Under the pieces are notes generated by a model. The model saw only the letters and a list, made by a program, of their open reading frames with translations. It ran no database searches and was not told where the DNA came from. DNA of 64,000 nt. Origin: Pseudobutyrivibrio ruminis HUN009 (GTDB lineage: Bacteria; Bacillota; Clostridia; Lachnospirales; Lachnospiraceae). The position numbers were made by a program, and so were the translations under genes. The stretch lies in assembly GCF_000703005.1 (NCBI RefSeq), contig NZ_JNLH01000001.1, forward strand, positions 2,349,001 through 2,413,000, written 5' to 3'. Below, in pieces: positions 1 to 8,953 of the stretch. How positions within the stretch are numbered: position 1 is the first letter of the stretch; every line of letters starts with the position of its first letter.

Positions 1-1000
1 TTGTTAATCTAACTATCTCTTGATTTGGAATATCCTCAATTTCAGGTAAATCTACATCTAAATACATTATATGCGCTGCTTTATGCCAATCATAATCAAC
101 ATCTATCTCTACTGGTAATTCGCAAGAAGAAATCCATGATTCAACCGTATTAGTTACTTCTTCATCTTCTCCATTAATTAAATTAATCAGATACTGCTTA
201 TTAGCTATGAATTCAGTGTTAAATCTTTCATTCTGAGAAACCTCATTAGCAGCTTCTTCCATATCAAATTGAGACTTTTTTTGTTCCCAATCTGCGATAG
301 CCGTGTTTAATCGATTTTGAAGATTAGCTGTAACATATTCCCTACGCAATTTTCCAACATTAAAGATATTCCCCTTAACATTTTCCCTGGCTTCTGCAAT
401 AAGAATATTTCGGATGTGCTCTTCTGTAGGATATATAATTTCAAATTCTTTTTTAACATAGACAGGTGGTCGTAAACTATTTAAGATATTGATATATTGT
501 TCTTCATTGTCTACCTGTGGAGACATTTTATATATATCAATAAACTTACTATTATCATCTATAGAATTATTATAAATTTCATCTAATTTTTCTTGGCGTT
601 GAGTCTCAAGATTCCGCACCATATTCTTATAGGAATCTGTAGCTTTAATCTTTCTGATTACAGACTGATCTGTAATTAGCGCACCATTTTTATCTCTAAT
701 TTCAACTCTTCCTTCAGCATTCATCACAAGCTGCACCTGACTTGGAACTGCTGCTCCGGTTTCTCTATTAGCAGATGTTGAATTGTGATATCCTCTTGAA
801 GATTTTGACCTATGACCGCTAGTAAGACTTTTACTATACGACAACCCCGTTCCTGGTATTCCTACCGTAGCTCTAGCTCCACGTCCACCAACATTCAGAG
901 AATGTCCTTGTCCGCCCAAAGACAAGCTTGCGCCAGACTTTGAAAAATTCACTCTAACACCTTTACAGATTTTTACAGATTTTCTGAATCGCATTCCCAT
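1..1000 (-). CDS. DUF4236-type protein, C-terminus beyond window
   Basis: An open frame runs from ATG at 1000 to the left edge with no stop, so the gene is partial (333 codons seen). Residues 1-60 are rich in Gly, Ser and basic residues: MGMRFRKSVKI, then NFSKSGASLSLGG, then GIPGTGLSYS. This is the pattern of the DUF4236 N-terminal domain. The remainder is charged and largely helical, with no motif I recognise. GAGGAC lies 7 nt before the ATG. The gene starts 13 bases after the stop of the upstream zinc-ribbon gene, so the two are probably cotranscribed. The function of DUF4236 proteins is not established. Confidence 0.75.
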   Translation of the reverse strand, partial: MGMRFRKSVKICKGVRVNFSKSGASLSLGGQGHSLNVGGRGARATVGIPGTGLSYSKSLTSGHRSKSSRGYHNSTSANRETGAAVPSQVQLVMNAEGRVEIRDKNGALITDQSVIRKIKATDSYKNMVRNLETQRQEKLDEIYNNSIDDNSKFIDIYKMSPQVDNEEQYINILNSLRPPVYVKKEFEIIYPTEEHIRNILIAEARENVKGNIFNVGKLRREYVTANLQNRLNTAIADWEQKKSQFDMEEAANEVSQNERFNTEFIANKQYLINLINGEDEEVTNTVESWISSCELPVEIDVDYDWHKAAHIMYLDVDLPEIEDIPNQEIVRLT

Positions 1001-1013
1001 TTTTATGTCCTCA

Positions 1014-2297
1014 CTACTCTATTGTAAAATTATATGTAACAGAAAAATGTACACTCTGCCCACTATTTTTTCCGCCATTTTCAGTTACATAAAAATCGAT
1101 TGTTTCTGAAAATCCATTTTGTAAATCTTCTGCTGTAACTATATGAGTTGCTGAACCTTGACCAACGTCTGGATTCTCATCTGATTCAACATACTTAGAA
1201 TAAAATGTAATTGTATCCCCCACAGAAATCTCTTTCGTGCCAGATACATTTTCACCATCAATTTGATCAGAATAGGACCAATCACTACCTATATTATTTG
1301 AACTCAAACGAGAGCGTTGAACATTTACCTTCATTGCTCTCATGTTTTCATCAACAGATAAATCACACGAATTCTGAATATTTCCTTGCACTGTTGCAGT
1401 TATGGTTGCACTCCCAGCAGCTACTGCTTTTGCACAGCCATTTTCATCTATGGTTATTACATTTTCATCACTTGAACTCCAATTGACATTTTTTACCGAC
1501 GCATTTTCTGGAGTAGTGATGATTGATATATATGTGGTTCCACCTAATCCTAAAACAGTTTTTTCTGTTTGCAACTCAATTGATTCTGGATCAATCAAGC
1601 CATCATCCTTTACAACTACTTTGATATGCTCAGATTCAATTGTCCCATCTTTTGATGTTGCGTAAACTTCAGTTTCACCTGGTGCTACACCATCGATAAC
1701 ATAATATAATGTAGTTGTCATTGCATCTCGTTCATATCTTATAGTTGCAACGTTTTCGTTATCACTTTTAAATACTACATCTTCTGGAGAAAAGGAATCT
1801 CTATCCTTTACTTTAACATTAATACTAGAAGCTGTTGTGCTCTCTCCTTCAACAACTTCAAATTCATCTTTATAAATAGAAAATTCTTTAATATTATTTG
1901 TAACTCCGTCTGAAGATAAATCATTTGAATCACTAGAACTGTTTCCAATAAATGCAATTAACATATATAGAATTATGCCTACGGCAATTATTGTGATTTT
2001 TATTGGCTTGCTAAGCTTTTTGCTTCTTACAACTAACATTGTAAGAGGCACAGGAAATACAAATAGCCATCCCAAAACCCATAACCATGTTTTTCTTTTT
2101 TTAGGTTGTTCTGCCCTTCCAAACTGAGCATTAGAATTACTGGTTCCTATATCTTTTGTATTATTAATTGCTTCTTCAGAATTATTATAGTCTGTAAAAA
2201 GTGGATTTCCACAGTAATTACAATTTGAATTTTTCTTGTCTGAATCTACCTGAATTGATGCCCCACAACTAGGACATGTCATACTAATAATCTTCAT
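1014..2297 (-). CDS. Zinc-ribbon membrane protein with Ig-like (BIG2) domains
   Basis: This is a 427-residue protein. An N-terminal four-cysteine zinc ribbon (CPSCG near residue 8, CNYCG near 26) is followed by a polar linker. Two hydrophobic segments at about 70-90 and 98-118 probably form a membrane hairpin. The rest is beta-rich: residues 235-315 match a bacterial Ig-like group 2 domain (ENASVKNVNWSSSDENVITI, then CAKAVAAGSATITA), with a more divergent copy before it at about 135-230. The ribbon is expected in the cytoplasm and the Ig-like part outside. GAGGGGG precedes the ATG by 4-5 nt. It appears to lead a small operon with the DUF4236 gene. The ligand is unknown. Confidence 0.7.
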   Translation of the reverse strand: MKIISMTCPSCGASIQVDSDKKNSNCNYCGNPLFTDYNNSEEAINNTKDIGTSNSNAQFGRAEQPKKRKTWLWVLGWLFVFPVPLTMLVVRSKKLSKPIKITIIAVGIILYMLIAFIGNSSSDSNDLSSDGVTNNIKEFSIYKDEFEVVEGESTTASSINVKVKDRDSFSPEDVVFKSDNENVATIRYERDAMTTTLYYVIDGVAPGETEVYATSKDGTIESEHIKVVVKDDGLIDPESIELQTEKTVLGLGGTTYISIITTPENASVKNVNWSSSDENVITIDENGCAKAVAAGSATITATVQGNIQNSCDLSVDENMRAMKVNVQRSRLSSNNIGSDWSYSDQIDGENVSGTKEISVGDTITFYSKYVESDENPDVGQGSATHIVTAEDLQNGFSETIDFYVTENGGKNSGQSVHFSVTYNFTIE

Positions 2298-2343
2298 AAA
2301 ACCCCCTCAATTCTATATTATTTATATATTTTCAAGCTTAACA

Positions 2344-3003
2344 CTACCACCAATCCTTTCTCTTCATTTTTTTCATATATACATCCAATTCATACATTTT
2401 TTGTTTATATAGTTTTACGCAAGTATCAATATCCGATTTGTTAAAACCTATGTGCTCATAAAACTCTGCCCCTTTATCTTTTCGATACCCTGTAATACAA
2501 AAATCGCAATCCCTGAAACTTTTTGCTGGCACAATACCAGCCAAAGTAATCACAGAAAACTTGTTTTTAAAAACTTCAAAAAAAATTTGTTTTTTGGGAT
2601 AACCGATATCTATGGATATAAAATCCCCATTAAATCCATAATTAGGATGTCTATTCGTACTTAAAGGATGTGCAACAAGCGCAGATCGGATTGCCTTTAA
2701 ATACTTTTGAATAGACATCATTTTATCTGTTTCTGAAAAGACAAAATTTGCCAATAATTGCGGTTCTATCAGTTTTTCAAATGCTTCGCAAGTATCCATT
2801 ATCCATACTGCCACTTGGACCATATAATAAACATCCTTCCGCCCTTTTATATTTCTAGGATTCGTATATTCGATATAGTCCTCATAATCGTAATTTAGTT
2901 TTTGAATAAAATCGCAACTGAGATTATAGTTCAATTTATTTCCATAAATCCAATGTTTATCCAATCCACCTTTACTAAAAAAAAATATTTTTTCTTCCCC
3001 CAT
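2344..3003 (-). CDS. Hypothetical protein, 219 aa
   Basis: I do not recognise this protein. It has no signal peptide and no membrane segment. It is rich in aromatic and lysine residues, with mixed helix and strand. A stretch around residues 55-110 looks like a helical bundle and the C-terminus is strongly basic (KKMKRKDWW). It begins 11 bases after the stop of the upstream ion-channel gene and has only a weak purine-rich ribosome site, which suggests translation from the channel mRNA. A role linked to the channel is possible but rests only on position. Confidence 0.55.
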   Translation of the reverse strand: MGEEKIFFFSKGGLDKHWIYGNKLNYNLSCDFIQKLNYDYEDYIEYTNPRNIKGRKDVYYMVQVAVWIMDTCEAFEKLIEPQLLANFVFSETDKMMSIQKYLKAIRSALVAHPLSTNRHPNYGFNGDFISIDIGYPKKQIFFEVFKNKFSVITLAGIVPAKSFRDCDFCITGYRKDKGAEFYEHIGFNKSDIDTCVKLYKQKMYELDVYMKKMKRKDWW

Positions 3004-3014
3004 ATCTTTTCTTT

Positions 3015-3743
3015 CTAATTCAAATTATTATTGTGCTTACTAAGCTCTTCCATAAACCCAGCTGTAATAACTCCAGCTGGCATTGCAACAATTGCAATAC
3101 CTATAAAAGAACTAATCATAGTTATCAGTTGTCCGACAGCAGATACAGGATATATATCTCCATATCCCATTGTAGTTAATGAAATTGTCGCCCAATAAAC
3201 TGCATGAAAATAATCTCCAAATGTTTCTGGCTCAACGTTGAGAATTACCAATGCTGCAACTAAAATATACACAATGGCTATTCCCATAATTGTAATAAAA
3301 GCTTCTCTTTGCTTTTGGAATACCTTGATAAAAATATGAATGCTTTTAGAATATCTAACTACTTTGAACACCCTAAACACTCTTAATGTTCTAAACAACC
3401 TAAAGATTTTCAGAAGTCTCCACCCACTATTAATTACAGTTATTGATGGCAAAATAGAAACCAAATCAATAATTGCCATAGGTGTAAATGGATACATTAC
3501 AAAAGATTTCAGACCTCGATTTAGCTTATAGTCGGCGGTTGCCATTCTAACCAAATAATCAATTATAAAAATAATTGCTGAGACTTTATCTATAATATTG
3601 AAAACAATATTTGTAGATGTAAAGGCCAAAGGAATTATACTTATCACAATAACAAGCAACATAAAGGTGTCATAAATATCACTCACCCTGTCATTTTCCT
3701 TTGCCACCTCAATGATTTCAAATAATCTGCGTCTAGTTTCCAT
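3015..3743 (-). CDS. Voltage-gated-type potassium channel subunit
   Basis: This 242-residue membrane protein has the full six-segment ion-transport layout. S4 is a clear arginine ladder (KIFRLFRTLRVFRVFKVVR), with a basic residue every third position. The pore loop between S5 and S6 carries TTMGYGD, the K+ selectivity filter. I chose the ATG giving METRRRLFE because GGGAG lies 7 nt upstream; the frame is open for seven more codons. There is no C-terminal RCK/TrkA domain, so gating is probably by voltage. A K+-selective tetramer in the cytoplasmic membrane is expected. The hypothetical gene just downstream is likely on the same message. Confidence 0.88.
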   Translation of the reverse strand: METRRRLFEIIEVAKENDRVSDIYDTFMLLVIVISIIPLAFTSTNIVFNIIDKVSAIIFIIDYLVRMATADYKLNRGLKSFVMYPFTPMAIIDLVSILPSITVINSGWRLLKIFRLFRTLRVFRVFKVVRYSKSIHIFIKVFQKQREAFITIMGIAIVYILVAALVILNVEPETFGDYFHAVYWATISLTTMGYGDIYPVSAVGQLITMISSFIGIAIVAMPAGVITAGFMEELSKHNNNLN

Positions 3744-3771
3744 ATAATCTCCCTGCTTTAACACAATTCAA

Positions 3772-3844
3772 TTTAGTCATCACAATTTTTAATTTAGTCA
3801 TTTGACCCTCAAATGACTAAATTAAACTAAAAATGACCAAATTA
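3772..3844. repeat. Nested palindrome with four AATTTAGTCAT half-sites
   Basis: A perfect 15-bp inverted repeat (3791-3805 and 3809-3823, loop CCC) is flanked by a further direct half-site AATTTAGTCAT on the left and an inverted near-copy ATGACCAAATT on the right. It sits between the HNH nuclease gene and the start of the channel gene. There is no T-run directly after it on either strand, so an operator is as likely as a terminator. Confidence 0.6.
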
Positions 3845-4966
3845 AAATTTTACATTTTCTAGATACTTCCATTCCATAAATCCGCAATTCTGTGCCGACT
3901 TATATACCGGAAGTATCACCGCTTCAAGCTCTTTTTGAAACTGTTCATACTCTATTTCTGATTCGTATATACGATATTTAATTTTGTCATCATTGAAATG
4001 CTTCTTGGCGCACTTCTCAAACTCCTTACGGACTATATCGAATTTACGCATCATTCTATATGAACGATACTCAAGCTCCGCTAAACGTTCAAAGTAGGTA
4101 TTCCACTCAGGCAAGTTATTACTCTTTGAACTGTTGATGCTCCTAGTAGTCGGATGCAAATTCCACATCTCATCATGCGCCACGTATGACCAAGGCACAA
4201 AATGATCTATAGATATATCGTTTGGAGTCAGTATAGTCTTGCCATAAATCTCTTCCACTGGCTCTGGCGATACAGTCAGAATCAGCTTCCAGTATTTCTT
4301 CACATCATCCAATTTACGTTCCTGTGGTGGGTACAGCTTATCAGCAATACCTGGCACATTTGGATTTCTTCTTTGCAAATATAGAATCATGTTGTACTCA
4401 AGCCAGCCTCGAATAATCTCCTGATTCTTCACAAAGTAATTAACCCATTCATCCTTCACAATGATTTTGGATGAGAGGCCGTTTAACCCTAGGAAGTAAT
4501 AGATGATGCCACTGTGACTATTAATATTTTCAATAAGTGTATCTTTGGGAACATCCCAAGCTTTCCCCTTTATTCCAGGAACAAAAGGTGCTTGTAAACG
4601 ATAAGGAACATTTAATATCAATGTTCTCTTCTTTGAATTTATTTCTTTATCCTGCGTCTCAGATAAATATGCGATAAGCTCAGGCTTTTTGATATTTGAA
4701 GTAAAGCTTGGATTCTTATCTTTTATGAGATTGACCAGACTTTCCAACGTATCCTTTGGTCCAAGGTTCAGATGATACTCTGTAACCATGTACCAGGCAC
4801 TAGCAATCATGTCATCAACCAGTCCTTCAAATGCTATTTCTGTATGGCCAGTAACCACTTTTTCAAGAATAGCCTTAAACCAAAAGAACTTATAGCACTC
4901 GCTAGTATTATCAAAAAGTCGACTCAGATATTCGATATGAAGTTCATCAGAATATGGCAGATTCAT
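3842..4966 (-). CDS. HNH endonuclease-domain protein
   Basis: This 374-residue protein has a C-terminal HNH nuclease module at about residues 252-286: IDHFVPWSYVAHDEMWNL followed by NSSKSNNLP, with the metal-binding DH, the central Asn and the final Asn-x-x-Lys all present. The first 240 residues are helical and unassigned; they may recognise a target. The start is the ATG in TGATG, overlapping the stop of the MazG-like gene by one base, with GGGAGGGG eight bases upstream inside that gene. This makes the two translationally coupled. In phage-defence loci such nucleases cut invading DNA; that role here is inferred from context. Confidence 0.8.
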   Translation of the reverse strand: MNLPYSDELHIEYLSRLFDNTSECYKFFWFKAILEKVVTGHTEIAFEGLVDDMIASAWYMVTEYHLNLGPKDTLESLVNLIKDKNPSFTSNIKKPELIAYLSETQDKEINSKKRTLILNVPYRLQAPFVPGIKGKAWDVPKDTLIENINSHSGIIYYFLGLNGLSSKIIVKDEWVNYFVKNQEIIRGWLEYNMILYLQRRNPNVPGIADKLYPPQERKLDDVKKYWKLILTVSPEPVEEIYGKTILTPNDISIDHFVPWSYVAHDEMWNLHPTTRSINSSKSNNLPEWNTYFERLAELEYRSYRMMRKFDIVRKEFEKCAKKHFNDDKIKYRIYESEIEYEQFQKELEAVILPVYKSAQNCGFMEWKYLENVKF

Positions 4967-5265
4967 CAGCGGTTCCCCTCCCAATAAATACGTTCTTTAA
5001 AAGCTCCGCGCTTATCAGACTTCTCCTTGCGTACTTGCTCAAGCTCCTCCAAAGAGTGTCCTCTGGCTTCACATATTGCATAAAGCACTTCCAACACATC
5101 AGCCATTTCCTCTATGGATTTGTCAGCCTGATACTCTGCCACTTCTTCATTTAGTTTTTTGTCCAATTCCTGCAAGTAATCCTCTTCAGACAAAGTCCTA
5201 ATTATTGGACTCTTTCCATCAGCCTGGATTATCTGTGGAATCTTATCCCTTACTAACTTTCCCAC
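4966..5265 (-). CDS. MazG-like nucleoside triphosphate pyrophosphohydrolase
   Basis: The protein is 99 residues and begins GKLVRDKIPQII, the usual opening of small all-alpha MazG-like NTP pyrophosphohydrolases. The metal-binding pattern is visible as NEEVAEY followed by EEMADVLEVL. The chosen GTG start lies 7 nt after AGGGAG; the longer upstream reading lacks a ribosome site. An extended -10 promoter lies 40 bases upstream, separating it from the helicase gene's terminator. It overlaps the HNH gene by one base. Family members hydrolyse NTPs to NMP and PPi; next to a nuclease, nucleotide depletion or sensing in defence is plausible but inferred. Confidence 0.82.
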   Translation of the reverse strand: MGKLVRDKIPQIIQADGKSPIIRTLSEEDYLQELDKKLNEEVAEYQADKSIEEMADVLEVLYAICEARGHSLEELEQVRKEKSDKRGAFKERIYWEGNR

Positions 5266-5304
5266 TATTATTCTCCCTGAGTAATATAACACCAAACTAA
5301 AATA

Positions 5305-5313
5305 ATTATATCA
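5305..5313 (-). promoter_or_regulatory. Extended -10 promoter for the MazG-HNH pair
   Basis: The minus strand reads TGATATAAT, a consensus extended -10 (TGnTATAAT). No good -35 is visible, which is typical of extended -10 promoters. The predicted transcript starts near 5298, about 33 nt before the GTG start of the MazG-like gene. Confidence 0.55.
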
Positions 5314-5340
5314 TATAATTTTTCTTATAGGCATAGAAAA

Positions 5341-5361
5341 AGAGAGTCCGTAGACTCTCTA
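5341..5361 (-). terminator. Terminator after the DUF2075 gene
   Basis: A stem of AGAGAGTC and GACTCTCT closes a TACG loop and is followed on the minus strand by TTTTT. The stop codon of the DUF2075 gene lies at its base. It separates that gene from the MazG-HNH pair. Confidence 0.75.
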
Positions 5362-7239
5362 ATTTTTATGGCACATTTCAAGCCTTTTCTTTAAATATGC
5401 TTCCATATTCTTGTCGGTACAATATATATAGCACCCTTTCATTCCTCTAGTGAGCAATGTTCTATATGTGTTTTTGATTATTTCATCTGCCTTACTATTT
5501 GCAAGCTCAGGATCTTCTTTGTAAAGTTTCTTGATTCCCTTTAGTGATTGATCTGTCTTAGCTCTACGAGTAAAGTCTGTAACAACTTTTCCACCCTCAT
5601 ATCGCATATCATCACCTATGATAACACCAACATAATCAAACTCCAGCCCCTGAGATGTATGAATACAACCAACCTCATTTACCGAAGTATCACTCACTGC
5701 AAATGGTTCGCCTCCACCAAGATTCCAGCTCATTTCAAAATCATCTATCTTGATATCATGATAATTAGTATTGTTTTGCTCGGCCTTTAACCATTCCCAG
5801 CAGTAGCCAGCTAATATACGCGCTCGATTAGAAGATTTATTCTTCTCTATAACCAATTTGCGCACTTCCATAGGAGAATCTAGAATTCGTATGTCATAAT
5901 CTATTCCCTCTAAATCATAGTTAGCTGTTTCTCGAATATCCAAAACATCGTCAAGCCATGCCAAATATCCATCAGAACCATTACATCTAAACTGTGATTG
6001 CAATTCAAGATATGACAATTCTGACTCTTCTTCTCTAGCCCATTTTTCAATCTCTTCAACAGAGCCAATGTCATCCATTGTTACTCTTTGACTCTCATCT
6101 ATAAAGAACACACTGCAGTATGCTGAATGAATTATCTCCTTAATCTGATTTTCTCCTTTGTTGTGGAACATACCAGATTTTGCATTCAGTCTATGAGCTT
6201 CATCAACCAACAACGTATGAGCTACGTTCAATCCTGTTTCCGTATATGTACCTGAGCCCTTGAACATATTATCAACAGAGCTTTTCTTCATCTCTCCCTT
6301 AAGCTTCTGAAGATAAACCTGGCGTGGTGCACTATTCTTTGAAACATACTGTACCATCTGGTCTCGTAATGTAAGTTCCGCCAAAAGGTTTACAGCTATA
6401 ACAGATTTCCCTGTACCAGGACCGCCTTTTACAATAATAGTACGTTTCTTAAAATCCTTCTGGCACATCAATGAAAGTCGCAAAATTTCTTCATATGCAA
6501 CCTTTTGCTCATCAATCATAATGAACTCTTTATTGCCCTTAAGCATTGATGCAATGGAATTTTGCAAACTCTTAGATGGACGAATCTTGCCATGATCAAC
6601 AAGATATAAAATATCTTTCTTATCACCGTAGACAATTGATTGCTTTATAAACTTTCGTAAATCCGAAGCATGGCCCTTTGTAAATACAGGAGCATCTTCT
6701 AAATAGTCTTTATACTGTTCTGCATCGACAGGATCGTCTTTCTGACGAACATAATTATGCATACAAGCACAAGGATGTAATTTCACTCGTCTATCCTGAA
6801 CTGACGCATTATAATCTTTGATTAACTGAGCATAGCTCCAAGCTTGATACGATGGATGAACTACCTTTCTGACTGCACCACCAGTATATGTTTCAACAAG
6901 TGCATCTACCCCATCCACCGCTTTAAGCTCATCCCACTGCTTGAGCTCCACGATAATCATATTTGGTTCATGGGAATCGTTGTAACCTGAAATTATGAAA
7001 TCAACTCGTTTAGAAGTCTGAGGAATGTTGAACTCGATAGCTATACCAGAATCATTAGGAATCTCATCGTCATTTAGAACCTTGTACATATAGTTAAGTG
7101 AGTTTTCCCAAGAACGAAATTCTGCTTTAGGAGTATGTCTACCCATTTTTGAAAGAATATTTTGTTCTATCTCTAGCGCTATAGAATCATTCTCACAGCT
7201 TTTTAGAAAATCTGTTTTCACCCCATCGTAAACAATCAT
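5359..7239 (-). CDS. DUF2075 helicase-like ATPase with nuclease-like N-terminus
   Basis: The protein is 626 residues. Residues 60-100 show a PD-(D/E)xK-like nuclease signature (KRVDFIISG, then IIVELKQW). The ATPase core follows: Walker A GGPGTGKS at 272-279, Walker B LLVDEAHR near 343-350, an arginine-containing QSQFRCNG, a helicase motif GCIHTSQGLEFDYVG and the closing TRGMKGCYIY. This is the DUF2075 (COG3410-type) superfamily 1 layout. It is upstream of the MazG-like and HNH genes but has its own terminator. Related proteins are common in defence islands; a nucleic-acid motor with attached nuclease is the best reading. Confidence 0.82.
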   Translation of the reverse strand: MIVYDGVKTDFLKSCENDSIALEIEQNILSKMGRHTPKAEFRSWENSLNYMYKVLNDDEIPNDSGIAIEFNIPQTSKRVDFIISGYNDSHEPNMIIVELKQWDELKAVDGVDALVETYTGGAVRKVVHPSYQAWSYAQLIKDYNASVQDRRVKLHPCACMHNYVRQKDDPVDAEQYKDYLEDAPVFTKGHASDLRKFIKQSIVYGDKKDILYLVDHGKIRPSKSLQNSIASMLKGNKEFIMIDEQKVAYEEILRLSLMCQKDFKKRTIIVKGGPGTGKSVIAVNLLAELTLRDQMVQYVSKNSAPRQVYLQKLKGEMKKSSVDNMFKGSGTYTETGLNVAHTLLVDEAHRLNAKSGMFHNKGENQIKEIIHSAYCSVFFIDESQRVTMDDIGSVEEIEKWAREEESELSYLELQSQFRCNGSDGYLAWLDDVLDIRETANYDLEGIDYDIRILDSPMEVRKLVIEKNKSSNRARILAGYCWEWLKAEQNNTNYHDIKIDDFEMSWNLGGGEPFAVSDTSVNEVGCIHTSQGLEFDYVGVIIGDDMRYEGGKVVTDFTRRAKTDQSLKGIKKLYKEDPELANSKADEIIKNTYRTLLTRGMKGCYIYCTDKNMEAYLKKRLEMCHKN

Positions 7240-7454
7240 TATAAATAGCTCCTACGTAAAATCGTATATACGATATATTAATTCTTAAATCAACTAGGGA
7301 TATTATAGCACATAAATTTTTTTGTAACATATTTGCAGCTGATATCCAGCAACTTCTTCATTAATTTTGAAACTTCATTTCACAAAATAAACAATATATG
7401 AATGTAGAATGAAAATCCGGGAGATAAAAATGTTTTTATCAAGGAGGGATTTAC

Positions 7455-8168
7455 ATGAAAAAAACATTTTTTAGTTTTCTTGCAATCGCTTTATCTATTT
7501 TTGTTTTATCAGAAACTGCATTTGCAGCTCCAGCTGTTATGAGTGACGGTTCTGTATTCGATGCTGAATTTTATGCTATATCAAATCCAGATGTAGTTGC
7601 TGTTTTAGGCACCGATTCAACTGCACTATACAATCACTATCTGACAAACGGAGCAAAAGAAGGTAGACTGCCATACGCTCCAGGTACAGATGTAAATGCT
7701 ATCATTCTAAAAGATCAACAACTGAAGGCAGTTGCTAACACTACTGGGGGCAAGCAAGCATTAAAAAAGGCAAAATCATATTTAAGTTGGACTAATTTTT
7801 CTCAGGAAGGTTTATATGAACAATTACTTTTTGAAGGATTTACCGAAATAGAAGCCGAATATGCTGTTACTAATTGTGGTGCTAATTGGTACACCCAAGC
7901 ACTTTCTGACGCTAAATCATATTTGAGCTGGACTTCTTTTTCTCAAAGTGGATTATATAATCAATTATTATTTGAAGGATATACCGAACTAGAGGCAGAA
8001 TATGCCATTACTAATTGTGGTGCTAATTGGTATGACCAAGCAGTGAAAAAAGCAAAATCATATATGAGTTGGTCTGCATTCTCTCGTGACAGACTTATTG
8101 CACAATTGTTATTTGAAGGCTTCACTGAAGATCAAGCATTATATGGCGTTGCTGGTGTTGGTTACTAA
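7455..8168 (+). CDS. Secreted protein with three Ltp-type repeats
   Basis: The protein is 237 residues with a Sec signal peptide ending AFA before residue 25 and no lipobox cysteine. Residues 32-80 form a small domain (FDAEFYAISNPDVVAVLG, then HYLTNGAKEGRLP) common in Lachnospiraceae surface proteins. Three tandem repeats of about 47 residues follow, each starting KAKSYLSW and containing LLFEGFTE and, in two copies, NCGANWY. This is the Ltp (host cell surface lipoprotein, PF07553) pattern. Phage TP-J34 Ltp blocks superinfection, but many family members are cellular proteins. AAGGAGGG precedes the ATG and a strong terminator follows, so it is monocistronic. Confidence 0.82.
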   Translation: MKKTFFSFLAIALSIFVLSETAFAAPAVMSDGSVFDAEFYAISNPDVVAVLGTDSTALYNHYLTNGAKEGRLPYAPGTDVNAIILKDQQLKAVANTTGGKQALKKAKSYLSWTNFSQEGLYEQLLFEGFTEIEAEYAVTNCGANWYTQALSDAKSYLSWTSFSQSGLYNQLLFEGYTELEAEYAITNCGANWYDQAVKKAKSYMSWSAFSRDRLIAQLLFEGFTEDQALYGVAGVGY

Positions 8169-8183
8169 TTATAAACTTTAATA

Positions 8184-8210
8184 AAGGCGGAGCTTATGCT
8201 CCGCCTTCTT
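8184..8210 (+). terminator. Terminator of the Ltp-repeat gene
   Basis: A ten-base stem (AAGGCGGAGC with GCTCCGCCTT) closes a TTAT loop about 15 bases after the stop and is followed by CTT. Confidence 0.8.
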
Positions 8211-8242
8211 ATAAAACCTGGATATATGCTTTATTATTAAGC

Positions 8243-8899
8243 CTAATTATCGGATGATTCTGTTTTTTTCAACCATTCTTGATAGCTTCCCTCGTAAACT
8301 GTTTCACCAGATTCTTCGTTTACGTATTGAACTTTTACATCAAAATCGCTTTCACCTGCAAATGTATTGTAATAAGCACCAAGCAAGTAAATAGAAATAA
8401 CTGAAAAACTTTCCGATAAATTAGGTTCTGTATTTGTCATAACACAAGTAAATTCTGTTACATCATCGTTGTAGTCAATTGAAACAAATGATGTGTCTTC
8501 ACTATCAACCAGTGACTGACAGGATTCATCAATACTTGCTTTTATTTCATCAAGCATTTCCCCCTGTTTCTTTTTTGTCATTTCATATGTAACCGAGCCA
8601 TCTTCATTTAATTTAACAGATTTAATACCATCTTCATCCTTAATTTTTTCCTCTAATGACTCTTGAGTTACTTCTTCCTCTGAATCAGAGAAAAAAGAAG
8701 CAGGAAGAGTGACTTCGACATCGATCAAACCTTCATCCACTTCAACCTTTTGATTAGTATCATTATTAACATCTTCTTCATCTGTATGATTTGTGACACT
8801 TTGCGAATCGCCTTGTATTTTTTCAGAATTTGTACTGCCACACCCCATTGCTAAACTAAGCATTAGAGATATCAATAATATACTTACTATTTTTTTCAT
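8243..8899 (-). CDS. Putative lipoprotein of unknown function
   Basis: The first 22 residues form a lipoprotein signal ending in LAMGC, so the cysteine at about position 20 should be lipidated and the protein anchored outside the membrane. A Ser/Asn/Asp-rich linker of about 40 residues follows, then an acidic mixed alpha/beta domain (EDGIKSVKLNEDGSVTYEM). I do not recognise the domain. GGAGGTGAT precedes the ATG. The leader region resembles the one upstream of 10699. Confidence 0.75.
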   Translation of the reverse strand: MKKIVSILLISLMLSLAMGCGSTNSEKIQGDSQSVTNHTDEEDVNNDTNQKVEVDEGLIDVEVTLPASFFSDSEEEVTQESLEEKIKDEDGIKSVKLNEDGSVTYEMTKKKQGEMLDEIKASIDESCQSLVDSEDTSFVSIDYNDDVTEFTCVMTNTEPNLSESFSVISIYLLGAYYNTFAGESDFDVKVQYVNEESGETVYEGSYQEWLKKTESSDN

Positions 8900-8910
8900 T
8901 TATATCACCT

Positions 8911-8953
8911 CCATTGATGTATGATAGCACTCCACTGTGATTAAACCGTTAAA
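8911..8953 (-). promoter_or_regulatory. Leader/promoter block shared with 10711-10753
   Basis: About 35 of 42 bases match the region upstream of the small gene at 10493-10699. The minus strand has TTAACG, then TTTAATCACAG, then GCTATCATA, and in both cases this directly precedes the ribosome site. TATCAT may be a -10 element. Confidence 0.5.
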
